Origin: Mesorhizobium loti
GTDB taxonomy: Bacteria; Pseudomonadota; Alphaproteobacteria; Rhizobiales; Rhizobiaceae
Direction of reading: 5' to 3'
Length of the DNA stretch: 64,000 bases
NCBI GenBank assembly: GCA_014189435.1
Contig: CP050293.1
Location: 625,001 to 689,000, forward strand
Shown here: piece by piece, positions 8,849-17,147 of the stretch
Position numbering within the stretch: position 1 is the stretch's first letter
Layout of the letters: the number at the start of each line of letters is the position of its first letter
The notes under the pieces: generated by a model
The model's database searches: none
Told to the model about the DNA's origin: nothing
What the model saw: the letters and a program-made list of their open reading frames with translations, nothing else
Program-made: the position numbers and the translations under genes

Positions 8849-9490
8849 TTACTTCTCTTCGGCGGCAGGAGCCGCTTCAGGTGCAGCCGCTTCAGCCGTC
8901 TCTTCCGTCTCCGGCTTCATCGCCGACGAACCGGCAATGGTCGCGATGGTGAAGTCGCGGTCGGAGATCACAGGCTTCACACCGGCCGGCAGTGTAACCG
9001 CCGAGATGTGGATCGAGTCGCCAATGTTGGCGCCGGTGAGATCGACGGTGATGAACTCCGGGATCGCATTGGCCGGGCAGTGGAACTCGACTTCGTGACG
9101 CACGATGTTGAGCACGCCGCCGCGCTTGATGCCGGGCGACTTGTCTTCATTGATGAAGTGGACAGGCACGTTGACGTTGACCTGGGTGTCCTTGCCGATA
9201 CGCAGGAAGTCGACATGGACAGGGAAATCCTTGACCGGGTCGAGCTGGAAGTCCTTCGGCAGGACCTGGATCTTCTTGCCGTCGACATCGATCGTGGCGA
9301 TCGTGGTCAGGAACCCGCCGCCATGGATCTTGTAGTAGATGTCCTTGTAGGTGAGCGCGATAGCCAGGGGAGGCTGCTTGTCACCATAGATTACTGCAGG
9401 CACTTTACCGTTGCGGCGAACTGCACGGGCGGACCCCTTACCGACCTGTTCGCGTGCTTCGGCCTTGAGCTCGTAAGTGTCGTGGCTCAT
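8849..9490 (-). CDS. rplY: 50S ribosomal protein L25/general stress protein Ctc
   Basis: 213 residues, the long CTC form: an N-terminal L25 domain that binds 5S rRNA ([23 protein letters not shown]) plus a C-terminal TL5 beta domain, ending in an Ala/Glu-rich tail. An AAGGA ribosome site precedes the ATG. It is the first gene of the rplY-pth group; its upstream region contains a palindromic repeat at 9573-9617. Confidence 0.96.
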   Translation of the reverse strand: MSHDTYELKAEAREQVGKGSARAVRRNGKVPAVIYGDKQPPLAIALTYKDIYYKIHGGGFLTTIATIDVDGKKIQVLPKDFQLDPVKDFPVHVDFLRIGKDTQVNVNVPVHFINEDKSPGIKRGGVLNIVRHEVEFHCPANAIPEFITVDLTGANIGDSIHISAVTLPAGVKPVISDRDFTIATIAGSSAMKPETEETAEAAAPEAAPAAEEK

Positions 9491-9572
9491 GGCATTTCCT
9501 TTCGGTTTGTTCTGGAGCGCTCACGGTTGGCAGAGTGCCTGGACCGTAAACGTCGAAAGCCGACATACCCAT

Positions 9573-9617
9573 GCATGATCTGGTCCGAAAACCGGAATCC
9601 ACTTTTCGGGATCATGC
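9573..9617. repeat. Imperfect palindrome of a dispersed rhizobial repeat type
   Basis: GCATGATC at the left end matches GATCATGC at the right end, and inside them CCGAAAA matches TTTTCGG. The centre is CCGGAATCCAC. I recall near-identical elements in many rhizobial genomes. It sits 83 bp upstream of the rplY start, between that gene and the methyltransferase gene, and could form an mRNA hairpin on either strand. Confidence 0.7.
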
Positions 9618-9739
9618 GGGAAGGCGGCCTTCCGCCGCGTTGCCTCCAAGGGTGTCTACGCGGGTGGCGGCTCTATAGCGGAAGGCGGCCGGAGGTGCAA
9701 GCCAAAGGCATGTCCGCCGGCGCGCGGCCCAGGCGGGTG

Positions 9740-10774
9740 CTATCCGCGCTTTTCGATGACGGCATAGAGCACGTTGTGGTTCTCGCCAAAGAACACCTGC
9801 GCCTCGACGGCGTTGCGGTCGACGCTGGCATTGACGATGTTCCACATGTCGACCTCGGACCGCAGCAGCAACACCCAGTCCATGAACGTCTCCCTGTAGC
9901 CGGCGTCAGGGGTGCCCTCGGCGTAGTTCGCGAACAGGAATGTCCCATTCGGCTTCAACATCTGCAGGCAGGTTTTCGTCAGTTTCACGGCGACGTTGTG
10001 GGCGAGGTAGTCGTAGAGGCCGGAGGCGTAGATGAAGTCGAACTTGCCCAGTTTGTGGCTCCTCGTGAGCACGGTTCGCACCGAGCCGTCGATGGCTTCG
10101 ACCACGGTGCCCTGGAAGTCGCGCGCGATCAGCCCAACGCTCTGGGGATCCTGGTCGAGCGCAACCCAACGCTTGAGACGGCCCTCCGCCAGGGCGACTG
10201 ATCGATTGGCCTCCCGCAAGTGGCCGGCCGCAATCGCGAGGACCTCGGTTTGCGGTCCGTTCTTGGCTGCAATCTCATCGACATATCGGGTCAGGAGATC
10301 GCGCCGTTCCCGCGCCGCGACGCATGACGGAACATTCTGGGTATGGCTGTAGAGGGCCTTGCCGATCTCCGAGGCGTTCGCCACGCTCTCTGCCACGTGC
10401 GGATCGCAATAGATGTAGTCGAGCAACTGCGCGTCGCCGGAATAGCCCCTGGGCTTGGTGAAGGACCAGTGTGTCAGCGGGTCCTCGAGAAAATACTTCA
10501 GGATCGGGTGGTTCTGCGCCACCGGTATCAAGGCATGCCAAACGTCTGGATGAACCTTGGAACGCAGCGCGTTGAGGTAAGACAGCAGGCGACGAACAAT
10601 CTCGGCGGGATCCTTGCTTTGCTCGACCTGCTGGTGTGTCGCTTGGAGGATGAGCGCCAGTTCCGCGCGCGCGGTTTCGAACGCTTCGCCATGATGCTCG
10701 AGCTTTCCTCGAGGGAGGCTGCCGGCCAGCATCTCGGCAGTAATCAAGCTTTTGCCATCAAGAACGGTCTGCAC
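9740..10774 (-). CDS. Class I SAM-dependent methyltransferase, possible fatty-acid methyl-ester signal type
   Basis: 344 residues from a GTG at 10774, with GGAG 8 bases before it. The C-terminal two thirds hold a SAM-binding fold: EVLAIAAGHLRE (a weak motif I), VALDQDP (the acidic ribose-binding end of strand 2), and FDFIYASGLYDYL (motif after strand 4). The N-terminal half is helical. The overall look resembles proteins annotated as extracellular-factor 3-hydroxypalmitate methyl-ester synthases, but this is recall, not a search result. The CtrA-type box at 10790-10805 is just before its ribosome site. A GGDEF-EAL gene diverges from it. Confidence 0.6.
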   Translation of the reverse strand: MQTVLDGKSLITAEMLAGSLPRGKLEHHGEAFETARAELALILQATHQQVEQSKDPAEIVRRLLSYLNALRSKVHPDVWHALIPVAQNHPILKYFLEDPLTHWSFTKPRGYSGDAQLLDYIYCDPHVAESVANASEIGKALYSHTQNVPSCVAARERRDLLTRYVDEIAAKNGPQTEVLAIAAGHLREANRSVALAEGRLKRWVALDQDPQSVGLIARDFQGTVVEAIDGSVRTVLTRSHKLGKFDFIYASGLYDYLAHNVAVKLTKTCLQMLKPNGTFLFANYAEGTPDAGYRETFMDWVLLLRSEVDMWNIVNASVDRNAVEAQVFFGENHNVLYAVIEKRG

Positions 10775-10789
10775 GCCATCACTCCATAG

Positions 10790-10805
10790 TTAACAGTCGG
10801 TTAAC
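10790..10805. promoter_or_regulatory. CtrA-type binding box
   Basis: The sequence is TTAA, seven bases (CAGTCGG), then TTAAC. This is the exact full CtrA consensus TTAA-N7-TTAAC of alphaproteobacteria. It lies in the 291-bp region between the divergent methyltransferase and GGDEF-EAL genes, only 15 bp from the methyltransferase start, so it would overlap that promoter or leader. Confidence 0.55.
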
Positions 10806-11065
10806 TTATTGCGTAGAATGCTCCCTTTGCCAATGTCAGCCTATCGGCATTTTAGCGTTATGATTAATTTCCCGCAAACCATGTTCGTTGGTTAGACAGC
10901 TTTCGAGCCCGATTCCGGGTTCGAGTTAACGGAAACTTGTCTTGCGCGATTGCATTTGTTTGCCCGGCGTCGCAATCGCCGTCGCGTCCCAAGGAGCCGG
11001 CCCGCGTGGGGGCAGAAGCTGGAAATGAGTTCAGAATACAAAATCCCTTTCAAACGGGGTCTGTG

Positions 11066-12061
11066 ATGAACGAGCACCTGTCATCCGCATTGGCTGATAC
11101 GGCTGACGCGGAACCGTACGAGCCGCGCAACGAACTGGGCGCCGACGAGCTCCGCACCCTTTACCGTACGGAAGCCCAGGCGACGCGAAGAGGGGAAGCC
11201 AGGCCGGGGCTCTGGATCGCCGTCGCCATCTATCTCTTGTTTTCAGCTACGGATCTGCTGCTGATCCCGGATGTGGCCGTCTATACGATCACGGCGCGCT
11301 TCGCGGTCGGCTTGAGCGCGCTTTTGATCCTGGAAGCACAGCTTCGCCGGGGGGTTGGAACGGAATGGCTTGACGTGACTTGCGCCGGAGCCATCATCTT
11401 TGGCTATGTCGGTTGGTTGTGCCCAGCGGTTCTGGGCGCGGACAAGGAAAGCGTCTCCTACTATATGGTTTTTGGCACCATATTCATGATGAGCGCCAAT
11501 CTTTTCTTCACGTTCAATTTCAAACTTTCTATCGTAACCTCTGCAATAATATTGTGTATACTTTACATAGTAAACTACTTTGTTCCTTCTACCCTAACAT
11601 ACAAAATGGTATTCGGAACTTTCTACGTTTCCTGCTTCACATTCACCTCATATGTGAACTGGAAACTGAATGAGGAGCGCTACAACGTCTTCCTGAACGC
11701 CCTGGAAGCCAAAATCCAGCACAACGAGGCGACCGAGCGCGGCAAGGCCCTGCTGAGACTGTCGCGGACCGATCCGCTTACGGGCCTGGAGAACCGGCGG
11801 GCGATCGACGAGAAGCTGCGGGACTACTGGAGTGACTGGCAAAGGGTTGGCACCAGTTTCGGGGCGATCCTCATCGACGTCGACTTCTTCAAAAAGTTCA
11901 ACGACTGCTACGGCCATCAGGAAGGCGACCGTTGCCTGATCCATGTCGCCAATGCCCTTAGCGATATGATCAAGCAATACAATGGCTCCATCGGCCGCTA
12001 CGGCGGTGAAGAGTTCATTGTCCTGGCTCGCATGGAGAAAAAGAGCAGATCCTGGATATAG
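11066..12061 (+). CDS. Membrane-anchored GGDEF protein, 5' part of a frameshifted GGDEF-EAL gene
   Basis: 331 codons from ATG 11066 to a premature TAG at 12059. About six membrane helices (residues roughly 45-195) form a MASE-like sensor, followed by a short helix and a GGDEF domain starting at RLSRTDPLTGLENRRAID. The active-site loop GRYGGEEF is intact, so the cyclase would be competent if the domain were complete. No RxxD inhibitory site lies at the usual place (QYNG is there instead). The frame breaks at the A-run 12038-12042, before the last strands of the domain. The rest of the domain and the EAL domain continue in another frame from about 12043. The stretch 11510-11650 is unusually AT-rich. 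Confidence 0.8.
   Translation: MNEHLSSALADTADAEPYEPRNELGADELRTLYRTEAQATRRGEARPGLWIAVAIYLLFSATDLLLIPDVAVYTITARFAVGLSALLILEAQLRRGVGTEWLDVTCAGAIIFGYVGWLCPAVLGADKESVSYYMVFGTIFMMSANLFFTFNFKLSIVTSAIILCILYIVNYFVPSTLTYKMVFGTFYVSCFTFTSYVNWKLNEERYNVFLNALEAKIQHNEATERGKALLRLSRTDPLTGLENRRAIDEKLRDYWSDWQRVGTSFGAILIDVDFFKKFNDCYGHQEGDRCLIHVANALSDMIKQYNGSIGRYGGEEFIVLARMEKKSRSWI
12038..12043 (+). other. A-run at the GGDEF-EAL frameshift
   Basis: Five A residues and a G are read as AAA AAG in the upstream frame. If one A were added, or if the ribosome slipped back by one base after AAG, the text becomes Met-Glu-Lys-Lys-Glu-Gln-Ile-Leu-Asp-Ile-Ala and runs straight into the correct GGDEF continuation. This can be a sequencing error, a true mutation, a phase-variable tract or a -1 slippery site (G AAA AAG). 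Confidence 0.7.
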
Positions 12062-12081
12062 CGGAAGCCATTTGCGCCACG

Positions 12082-13071
12082 GTGGAGAACCTGGCGCTTA
12101 CCCACGAGCTGCGGCGCGACGGTGTCTCGATCGTGACAGTGAGCGTTGGCGCTGCATTCACCAGGACGCAGACCGGCGCCAAGCTGGAGAAGATCATCCA
12201 CGAGGCCGATCGCGCGCTCTATCTGGCAAAAGCCGGTGGTCGAAACTGTGCCCGGCTGTTCGATCCAACCGATCCCCAGAGCAGCGACGAGAGTGAGAAC
12301 ATTGCGGCTTTGCTGAAGATCGCGATCGGCCAGAATCTCGTTTCACTCGTCTATCAACCTATCCAGGATGTCAAAACGGACCGGGTTGAAGCGGTAGAGG
12401 CTCTGATGCGCCTCAAAATGCTGGACGGCACATCGGTTCCGCCAAGCCTGTTCATCCCCGTCGCGGAACGGACCGGCGCGATCCTGGAACTCGGGCGCTG
12501 GGCCATAAGGACAGTGTGCGCCGAACTCCTGGCGGACGATCACGTCCGTGTCGTCAGTGTCAACGTCTCTCCAATCCAGCTCAAGACACCCGGCTTCGCA
12601 ACCTCTGTCGCGACCATTCTGGGCGAGACCGGCGTCGCCGGCAGCAGGCTGGCCTTCGAAATCACCGAAGGGCTGGAGATGGAGATGCATTCGGACATCC
12701 TTCGCTGCATCAGCGACCTGAAGCTGCTGGGGATCAAGATATGGCTTGATGATTTCGGGACGGGCTTCGCTGGCCTTTCGTGGCTTCGTCTGATCGATTT
12801 CGATACGGTGAAGATCGACCGGTCGTTTCTGCATGACTGCAGCGCCCCGAACGGCAAGGCAATGCTCCAGGACATTATTACGCTGGTTCGAAATCGCGGC
12901 CACAAAATCCTGGTCGAAGGGGTGGAGACCGACGAACAGATGACCCTCATGCGCGAATTCGGCATAGACAAGGTCCAGGGCTTTCATGTCGGCCGTCCCG
13001 CTCCCGCAGCCAGTTTCCAGGCAAAGCGGGCCATGCGCAAACGGTCATTTGCCGTGCTCAAGTCCGCATGA
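12082..13071 (+). CDS. EAL-domain c-di-GMP phosphodiesterase, 3' part of the frameshifted gene
   Basis: Open in its frame through the end of the GGDEF domain (VSIVTVSVGAAF and LYLAKAGGRN) and a complete EAL domain. The only local start is a GTG at 12082 without a clear ribosome site, so independent translation is doubtful. EAL residues are all seen: VEALMRL, FEITEGLE, WLDDFGTGFAGLSWL, VKIDRSFL, LVEGVETDEQ and QGFHVGRP. The phosphodiesterase would therefore be catalytically complete. Together with the upstream part it would make a protein of about 668 residues that makes and breaks c-di-GMP at the membrane. Confidence 0.78.
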   Translation: MENLALTHELRRDGVSIVTVSVGAAFTRTQTGAKLEKIIHEADRALYLAKAGGRNCARLFDPTDPQSSDESENIAALLKIAIGQNLVSLVYQPIQDVKTDRVEAVEALMRLKMLDGTSVPPSLFIPVAERTGAILELGRWAIRTVCAELLADDHVRVVSVNVSPIQLKTPGFATSVATILGETGVAGSRLAFEITEGLEMEMHSDILRCISDLKLLGIKIWLDDFGTGFAGLSWLRLIDFDTVKIDRSFLHDCSAPNGKAMLQDIITLVRNRGHKILVEGVETDEQMTLMREFGIDKVQGFHVGRPAPAASFQAKRAMRKRSFAVLKSA

Positions 13072-13186
13072 TGACGGCCTCTTTCCGACGTTTGGCTTAG
13101 CCGCCATCTGGCCGCTGTGGGTCAAAAGTCACGCTGATTGCCATCAACCCATGACCGGTCCAAGCGGCTACGCAGGGGCTGTGGGC

Positions 13187-13615
13187 TTACCGGTCGCCGC
13201 TCAATGCGGCGCGTAACGCCTGGATCTGCCGGTTCAAGGCATCAAGCTCGGCCAGCGTCATGCCCGAGCGCTCGATCAAGGTCTCGTTCAGACAGTTGCA
13301 CTGGACAAGCAGCGCGCGCCCGGCCGATGTCAGGTCGACCTGCACCTGGCGCTCGTCTGTCTGGCTGCGCTGGCGGGTCACCAGCCCGGCCTGCTCCATT
13401 CGCTTCACCAGTGGCGTGACGGTGCTCGATTCCAGAGCGAGCCTGTGGGCGATCGTGCCGACCGACATGCCATCGGCCTCTCCAAGCGCGTTCAGCACCA
13501 GGTACTGCGGATAGGTAATGCCCATCTCGTCCAGCATCGGCTTGTAGGTGCGGTTGATCGCCATGCTGGTGGCGTAGAGCGTGAAACAGAGTTGATTGTC
13601 CAACGGGAGAGGCAC
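13187..13615 (-). CDS. MarR-family regulator, OhrR-like peroxide sensor
   Basis: 142 residues from a GTG at 13615, chosen because AAAAGGAA lies just before it; a GTG at 13642 would add nine residues. The N-terminal PLDNQLCFTLY has the single reactive Cys in the context known from OhrR, which senses organic peroxides. The winged helix follows (LVLNALGEADGMSVGTIAHRLALESSTVTPLVKRMEQAGLV). Divergent from the chloroperoxidase-like gene at 13767, with two TATCGCGATA motifs between, so it most likely represses that gene and itself. Confidence 0.82.
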   Translation of the reverse strand: MPLPLDNQLCFTLYATSMAINRTYKPMLDEMGITYPQYLVLNALGEADGMSVGTIAHRLALESSTVTPLVKRMEQAGLVTRQRSQTDERQVQVDLTSAGRALLVQCNCLNETLIERSGMTLAELDALNRQIQALRAALSGDR

Positions 13616-13652
13616 GGCGCATTCCTTTTGCCGACTAGTCACGGATTGTGTA

Positions 13653-13689
13653 CCACGAAAAATGATATCGCGATATGTATTTTTCGTGG
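13653..13689. promoter_or_regulatory. Large operator palindrome upstream of the OhrR-like gene
   Basis: A 37-base near-perfect palindrome: CCACGAAAAA on the left matches TTTTTCGTGG on the right, and the centre is ATATCGCGATAT (13665-13676). It lies 38 bp upstream of the GTG at 13615, inside the divergent promoter region, and is the likely main binding site of the MarR/OhrR-like protein. Confidence 0.7.
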
Positions 13690-13721
13690 ACAGAGGTTTT
13701 GAACTGCGCTAGGTTTATTGT

Positions 13722-13731
13722 TATCGCGATA
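13722..13731. promoter_or_regulatory. Second TATCGCGATA operator, hydrolase side
   Basis: An exact second copy of the palindrome core TATCGCGATA lies 35 bp before the ATG at 13767. Two copies, one near each divergent gene, fit co-repression by one dimeric regulator. Confidence 0.65.
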
Positions 13732-13766
13732 TTGATTGTCGCGAAACCAATAAATGGAGATTTGAG

Positions 13767-14609
13767 ATGACCAAGCTCGGCAGCAGCACGATCACCACCA
13801 AGGACGGCACCGAGATTTTCTACAAGGATTGGGGAACCGGCCAGCCCATCGTCTTCCATCATGGCTGGCCGTTGAGCAGCGACGACTGGGATGCCCAGAT
13901 GCTGTTCTTCCTGGCACAGGGCTACCGTGTCATTGCCCATGATCGCCGCGGTCATGGCCGCTCGACCCAAACGGATATCGGCAACGAGATGGACACCTAT
14001 GCCGCCGATGTCGCGGAACTCGCCGCCCATCTGGACCTCAAGAACGCCATCCATGTCGGCCATTCGACCGGCGGTGGCGAAGTGGCGCGCTATGTCGCCC
14101 GGTACGGCGCCGGCGGTCGTGTCGCCAAGGCGGTGCTGATTGGCGCCGTGCCGCCAATCATGCTCAAGACGGCGGCCAATCCCGGCGGCCTGCCGATCGA
14201 AGTTTTCGACGGCTTCCGCTCCGGCGTGGCGGCCAACCGCGCCCAGCTTTACAGGGATGTCCCAGCAGGCCCGTTCTATGGCTTCAATCGTCCCGGCGCG
14301 GCAGTGTCGGAAGGCGTCATCGACAATTGGTGGCGCCAGGGCATGATGGGCGGCACCAAGGCGCACTATGACTGCATCAAGGCCTTCTCGGAAACCGACT
14401 TCACCGAGGATTTGAAGGCGATCGACGTGCCGGTGCTGGTCATGCATGGCGACGACGACCAGATCGTTCCGATCGCCGACTCGGCGCTGCTGTCGGTCAA
14501 GCTGCTCAAGAAGGGCGAGCTCAAGGTCTACAAGGGTTTTCCGCATGGCATGGCGACGACCCATGCCGATGTCATCAATGCCGACCTCTTGGCCTTCTTC
14601 AAGGCCTAG
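13767..14609 (+). CDS. Alpha/beta hydrolase, non-haem chloroperoxidase type
   Basis: 280 residues, cytoplasmic, no signal peptide. The catalytic triad can be placed: Ser in [12 protein letters not shown], Asp in [10 protein letters not shown] and His in FPHGMATTH. The oxyanion stretch is [12 protein letters not shown], as in cofactor-free haloperoxidases/perhydrolases. Such enzymes hydrolyse esters and can make or consume peracids, which fits control by the OhrR-like repressor across a 151-bp gap. Good ribosome site GGAGATTTGAG. The physiological substrate is unknown. Confidence 0.9.
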   Translation: MTKLGSSTITTKDGTEIFYKDWGTGQPIVFHHGWPLSSDDWDAQMLFFLAQGYRVIAHDRRGHGRSTQTDIGNEMDTYAADVAELAAHLDLKNAIHVGHSTGGGEVARYVARYGAGGRVAKAVLIGAVPPIMLKTAANPGGLPIEVFDGFRSGVAANRAQLYRDVPAGPFYGFNRPGAAVSEGVIDNWWRQGMMGGTKAHYDCIKAFSETDFTEDLKAIDVPVLVMHGDDDQIVPIADSALLSVKLLKKGELKVYKGFPHGMATTHADVINADLLAFFKA

Positions 14610-14633
14610 AATCGTCCAGTCAGATAGACAGAG

Positions 14634-14658
14634 GCACCCGCCGTCAGGCGGGTGCTTT
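14634..14658 (+). terminator. Terminator after the chloroperoxidase-type gene
   Basis: GCACCCGCC and GGCGGGTGC form a perfect 9-bp stem around GTCA, followed by TTTGTGCTTT. It is placed between two convergent genes and may serve the + strand gene mainly. Confidence 0.85.
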
Positions 14659-14690
14659 GTGCTTTGATCGAAATGTCCGCGGGACAGTGT

Positions 14691-15605
14691 CTATTTGGCG
14701 AGAAAACCAGTGATCAGCTTGACGGTGGCGTCGGGGTTTTCCTCCATGATCCAGTGACCGGAGTCGGGCACGATGCCGCCCGTGACGTCGGTGGCAACAA
14801 GCCGCAGGATATCGGCCTGCGTGGCGCCGGCGGATTTTTCCCCGCCAACAGCCAGCACCGGCATGGTCAGTTTGCCGCCGGCGGCGAGCATCGCCTGGTT
14901 GTCGATCGCGTCCTGGTCAAAGGCCTTGAACTGCTCGAAAGCGTCATGCATCGCATGCGGGCGGGCATAGAGTTTGGCGTAGTGCCTGCGCGTTGCCTCG
15001 TCGATCTTCTTGGGGTTGGCCGACAGCTCGTTGTAGAAGCGGTCGAGATAGATGCGCTCGCGACCCGCGACCAGCCGCTCCATGTCCGGGCCGCGGAAGT
15101 TGAAGTGCCAAAGCAGCGGGCTTTGCTTGATCTTCTCCCAGTCGCCGATTCCGGGCAGCGGCGCATCGATGATGACCCATTTGGTGATGCGCTTGGGATA
15201 TTGTGCGGCAAGCGCATAGCCGACCATGTTGCCGATGTCGTGCGTAACCAGGTCGGCCTTGTCGATCTTAAGCGCGTCCATCACCCCGGCGATGTCGACG
15301 CCCTGGTTCTTCTTGGTGTAGCCCGCTTCCGGGTGAGCGGACAGGCCCATGCCGCGCAGATCCGGTACGACGACGGTATGATCCTTCGCAAGTGCGGCCG
15401 CCGCCGCGCCCCACATGTCTCCGGTATCGGCAAAGCCGTGCAGCAGCACGACGGCGGGACCCTTTCCGCCTACGCGCACATAGAGTTTGGTGCCGTTGGT
15501 TTCGACGGACTGCGTCTTGAAACCCGGTGGAAAAGCAACGATGCGTGCCGTAGCCGGCAAGGTAACAAGAAGCACACCCAACACGGCCAACACGATCTTG
15601 CGCAT
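14691..15605 (-). CDS. Exported alpha/beta hydrolase, epoxide-hydrolase type
   Basis: 304 residues from the ATG at 15605, which gives a clean signal peptide (MRKIVLAVLGVLLVTLPATA); a further upstream start at 15635 is less fitting. HGFADTGDMW is the oxyanion loop. The nucleophile position reads VTHDIGNMVG, an Asp as in epoxide hydrolases and haloalkane dehalogenases instead of Ser. The His is probably in SGHWIMEENPD near the end. A periplasmic hydrolase of unknown substrate. It converges with the chloroperoxidase-type gene. Confidence 0.85.
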   Translation of the reverse strand: MRKIVLAVLGVLLVTLPATARIVAFPPGFKTQSVETNGTKLYVRVGGKGPAVVLLHGFADTGDMWGAAAAALAKDHTVVVPDLRGMGLSAHPEAGYTKKNQGVDIAGVMDALKIDKADLVTHDIGNMVGYALAAQYPKRITKWVIIDAPLPGIGDWEKIKQSPLLWHFNFRGPDMERLVAGRERIYLDRFYNELSANPKKIDEATRRHYAKLYARPHAMHDAFEQFKAFDQDAIDNQAMLAAGGKLTMPVLAVGGEKSAGATQADILRLVATDVTGGIVPDSGHWIMEENPDATVKLITGFLAK

Positions 15606-15694
15606 ATCATTCTCCAGAGACGTCAGAGGCCCCAAGCCTTCGTTGATTACTATCTCCTAGCAGCTTTTCATCCGTCGTATAGTGAAAGAATCAA

Positions 15695-15722
15695 AGAGGG
15701 CGCAGCAATGCCGCGCCCTCTT
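15695..15722 (-). terminator. Terminator downstream of the fsr-like gene
   Basis: AGAGGGCGC pairs with GCGCCCTCT; on the minus strand the stem is followed by TTTGATTCTTTC. It lies 27 bp below the transporter stop. Confidence 0.75.
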
Positions 15723-15748
15723 GTCAAATCCGGAAGATGAGCTGATTT

Positions 15749-16993
15749 CTAGCCGGCAGCGACCTGTGCCTTCCTGGCTTCCTTCATGTTCGGCAGGAAC
15801 ACGGTCAGCAGTCCGAGCAGCGGCAGATACGAGCAGATCTGGAAGACATAATCGATGCCCTTCATGTCGGCGACGACGCCCAGCACGGCAGCGGCGATGC
15901 CGCCCATGCCGAAAGCGAAGCCGAAGAAGATGCCGGCGATCATGCCGACACGTCCCGGCACCAACTCCTGCGCGAAGACGACAATGTTGGAGAAGGCCGA
16001 CGACAGGATCAGGCCGATCAGCACCGTCAGCACCATCGTCCATTCCAGATTGGCGTAGGGCAGGGCCAGCGTAAAGGGCAGCACGCCGACGATGGAGAAC
16101 CAGATCATCGCCTTCTGTCCGTAGCGGTCGCCGAACGGGCCGCCGAGCAGGATGCCGAGCGCCGAGGCGCCGAGGAACAGGAACAGCATGACCTGTGACA
16201 TCTGCACCGAAACGCCGAACTTATGCATGGAATAGAAGGTGTAGTAGCTGGCGAGGCTGGCGATATAGGCGTTCTTGCTCAGCACCAGCAGGGTCAGCAC
16301 GATCAATGCATTCATCACCTTGCGGCGCGGGAAGGGCGAGACGAAGCTTGCCGTCTTGCGGTTGCCCTGCGCTGCGCGCAGCCGGCTGTACCAGCCGCCG
16401 ACCTGCCACAAAACGATGATGCCGATCAGCGAGCCGACGGCGAACCAGGAGATGCTGGTCTGGCCGAAGGGCACGACGATGAAGGCCGCCAGCAGCGGCC
16501 CCATCGACTGGCCGAAATTGCCGCCGACCTGGAACAGCGACTGCGCCAGGCCGAAGCGGCCGCCGGAGGCAAAGCGGGCGATGCGCGAGGATTCCGGGTG
16601 GAAGATCGCCGAGCCGATGCCGATCAGCGAGGCGCCGATCAGAAGCAGGTAGTAATGCCCGGCATAGGCCAGCACGATCAGGCCGATCAGCGACGACGCC
16701 ATGCCGTAGGGCAGCGAATAGGGCATCGGCCGCTTGTCGGTGATCATGCCGATCAGCGGCTGTAGCAAGGATGCGGTCACCTGGAAGGTGAAGGTCAGGA
16801 GGCCGATCTGCCAGAAATCGAGGCCGTAATTCTCTTTCAGCAAGGGATAGATGGCCGATAGCAGCGACTGCATGATGTCGTTGATGCAGTGGCAGAAGCT
16901 CACCGCCAGGATGACGGTGAAGGCCGTCGCCTGGGCTGAAGCGTGACTGGCGCTCGCCGGTGCGGCGACGCTGGCGGCTGTCGTATCGGTCAA
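15749..16993 (-). CDS. fsr: MFS exporter of the fosmidomycin-resistance (Fsr) type
   Basis: 414 residues with about 12 membrane helices. The start is a TTG at 16993 with GGAG 8 bases before it. The first helix FCHCINDIMQSLLSAIYPLLKENYGLDFWQIGLLTF, the loop MITDKRPMPYSL and GIGSAIFHPESSRIA match what I know of Fsr transporters, which are drug-proton antiporters. The true substrate in this organism is not known. A divergent AraC-type gene lies next to it, the typical place for its activator. Confidence 0.88.
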   Translation of the reverse strand: MTDTTAASVAAPASASHASAQATAFTVILAVSFCHCINDIMQSLLSAIYPLLKENYGLDFWQIGLLTFTFQVTASLLQPLIGMITDKRPMPYSLPYGMASSLIGLIVLAYAGHYYLLLIGASLIGIGSAIFHPESSRIARFASGGRFGLAQSLFQVGGNFGQSMGPLLAAFIVVPFGQTSISWFAVGSLIGIIVLWQVGGWYSRLRAAQGNRKTASFVSPFPRRKVMNALIVLTLLVLSKNAYIASLASYYTFYSMHKFGVSVQMSQVMLFLFLGASALGILLGGPFGDRYGQKAMIWFSIVGVLPFTLALPYANLEWTMVLTVLIGLILSSAFSNIVVFAQELVPGRVGMIAGIFFGFAFGMGGIAAAVLGVVADMKGIDYVFQICSYLPLLGLLTVFLPNMKEARKAQVAAG

Positions 16994-17147
16994 GGTAAGG
17001 CTCCGTGGTCTTTTTGGCGGGCAGGCCCGCAGGGCAAACTGGCGGACGCTGCTAAAGGCCGCCTAGGGGACGGTTGCCTTATAAGCTGCTTGCGGCACTA
17101 CTTCTTTCGTGGTTTGGTCCAATAGTTTCGCAAGTGGGCCATACAGG

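Noticed and set aside
12038..12043. Calling programmed -1 frameshifting as established
   Set aside because: The heptamer is G AAA AAG, not the strong A AAA AAG, and I saw no stimulatory structure; a homopolymer error or a mutation explains it as well.
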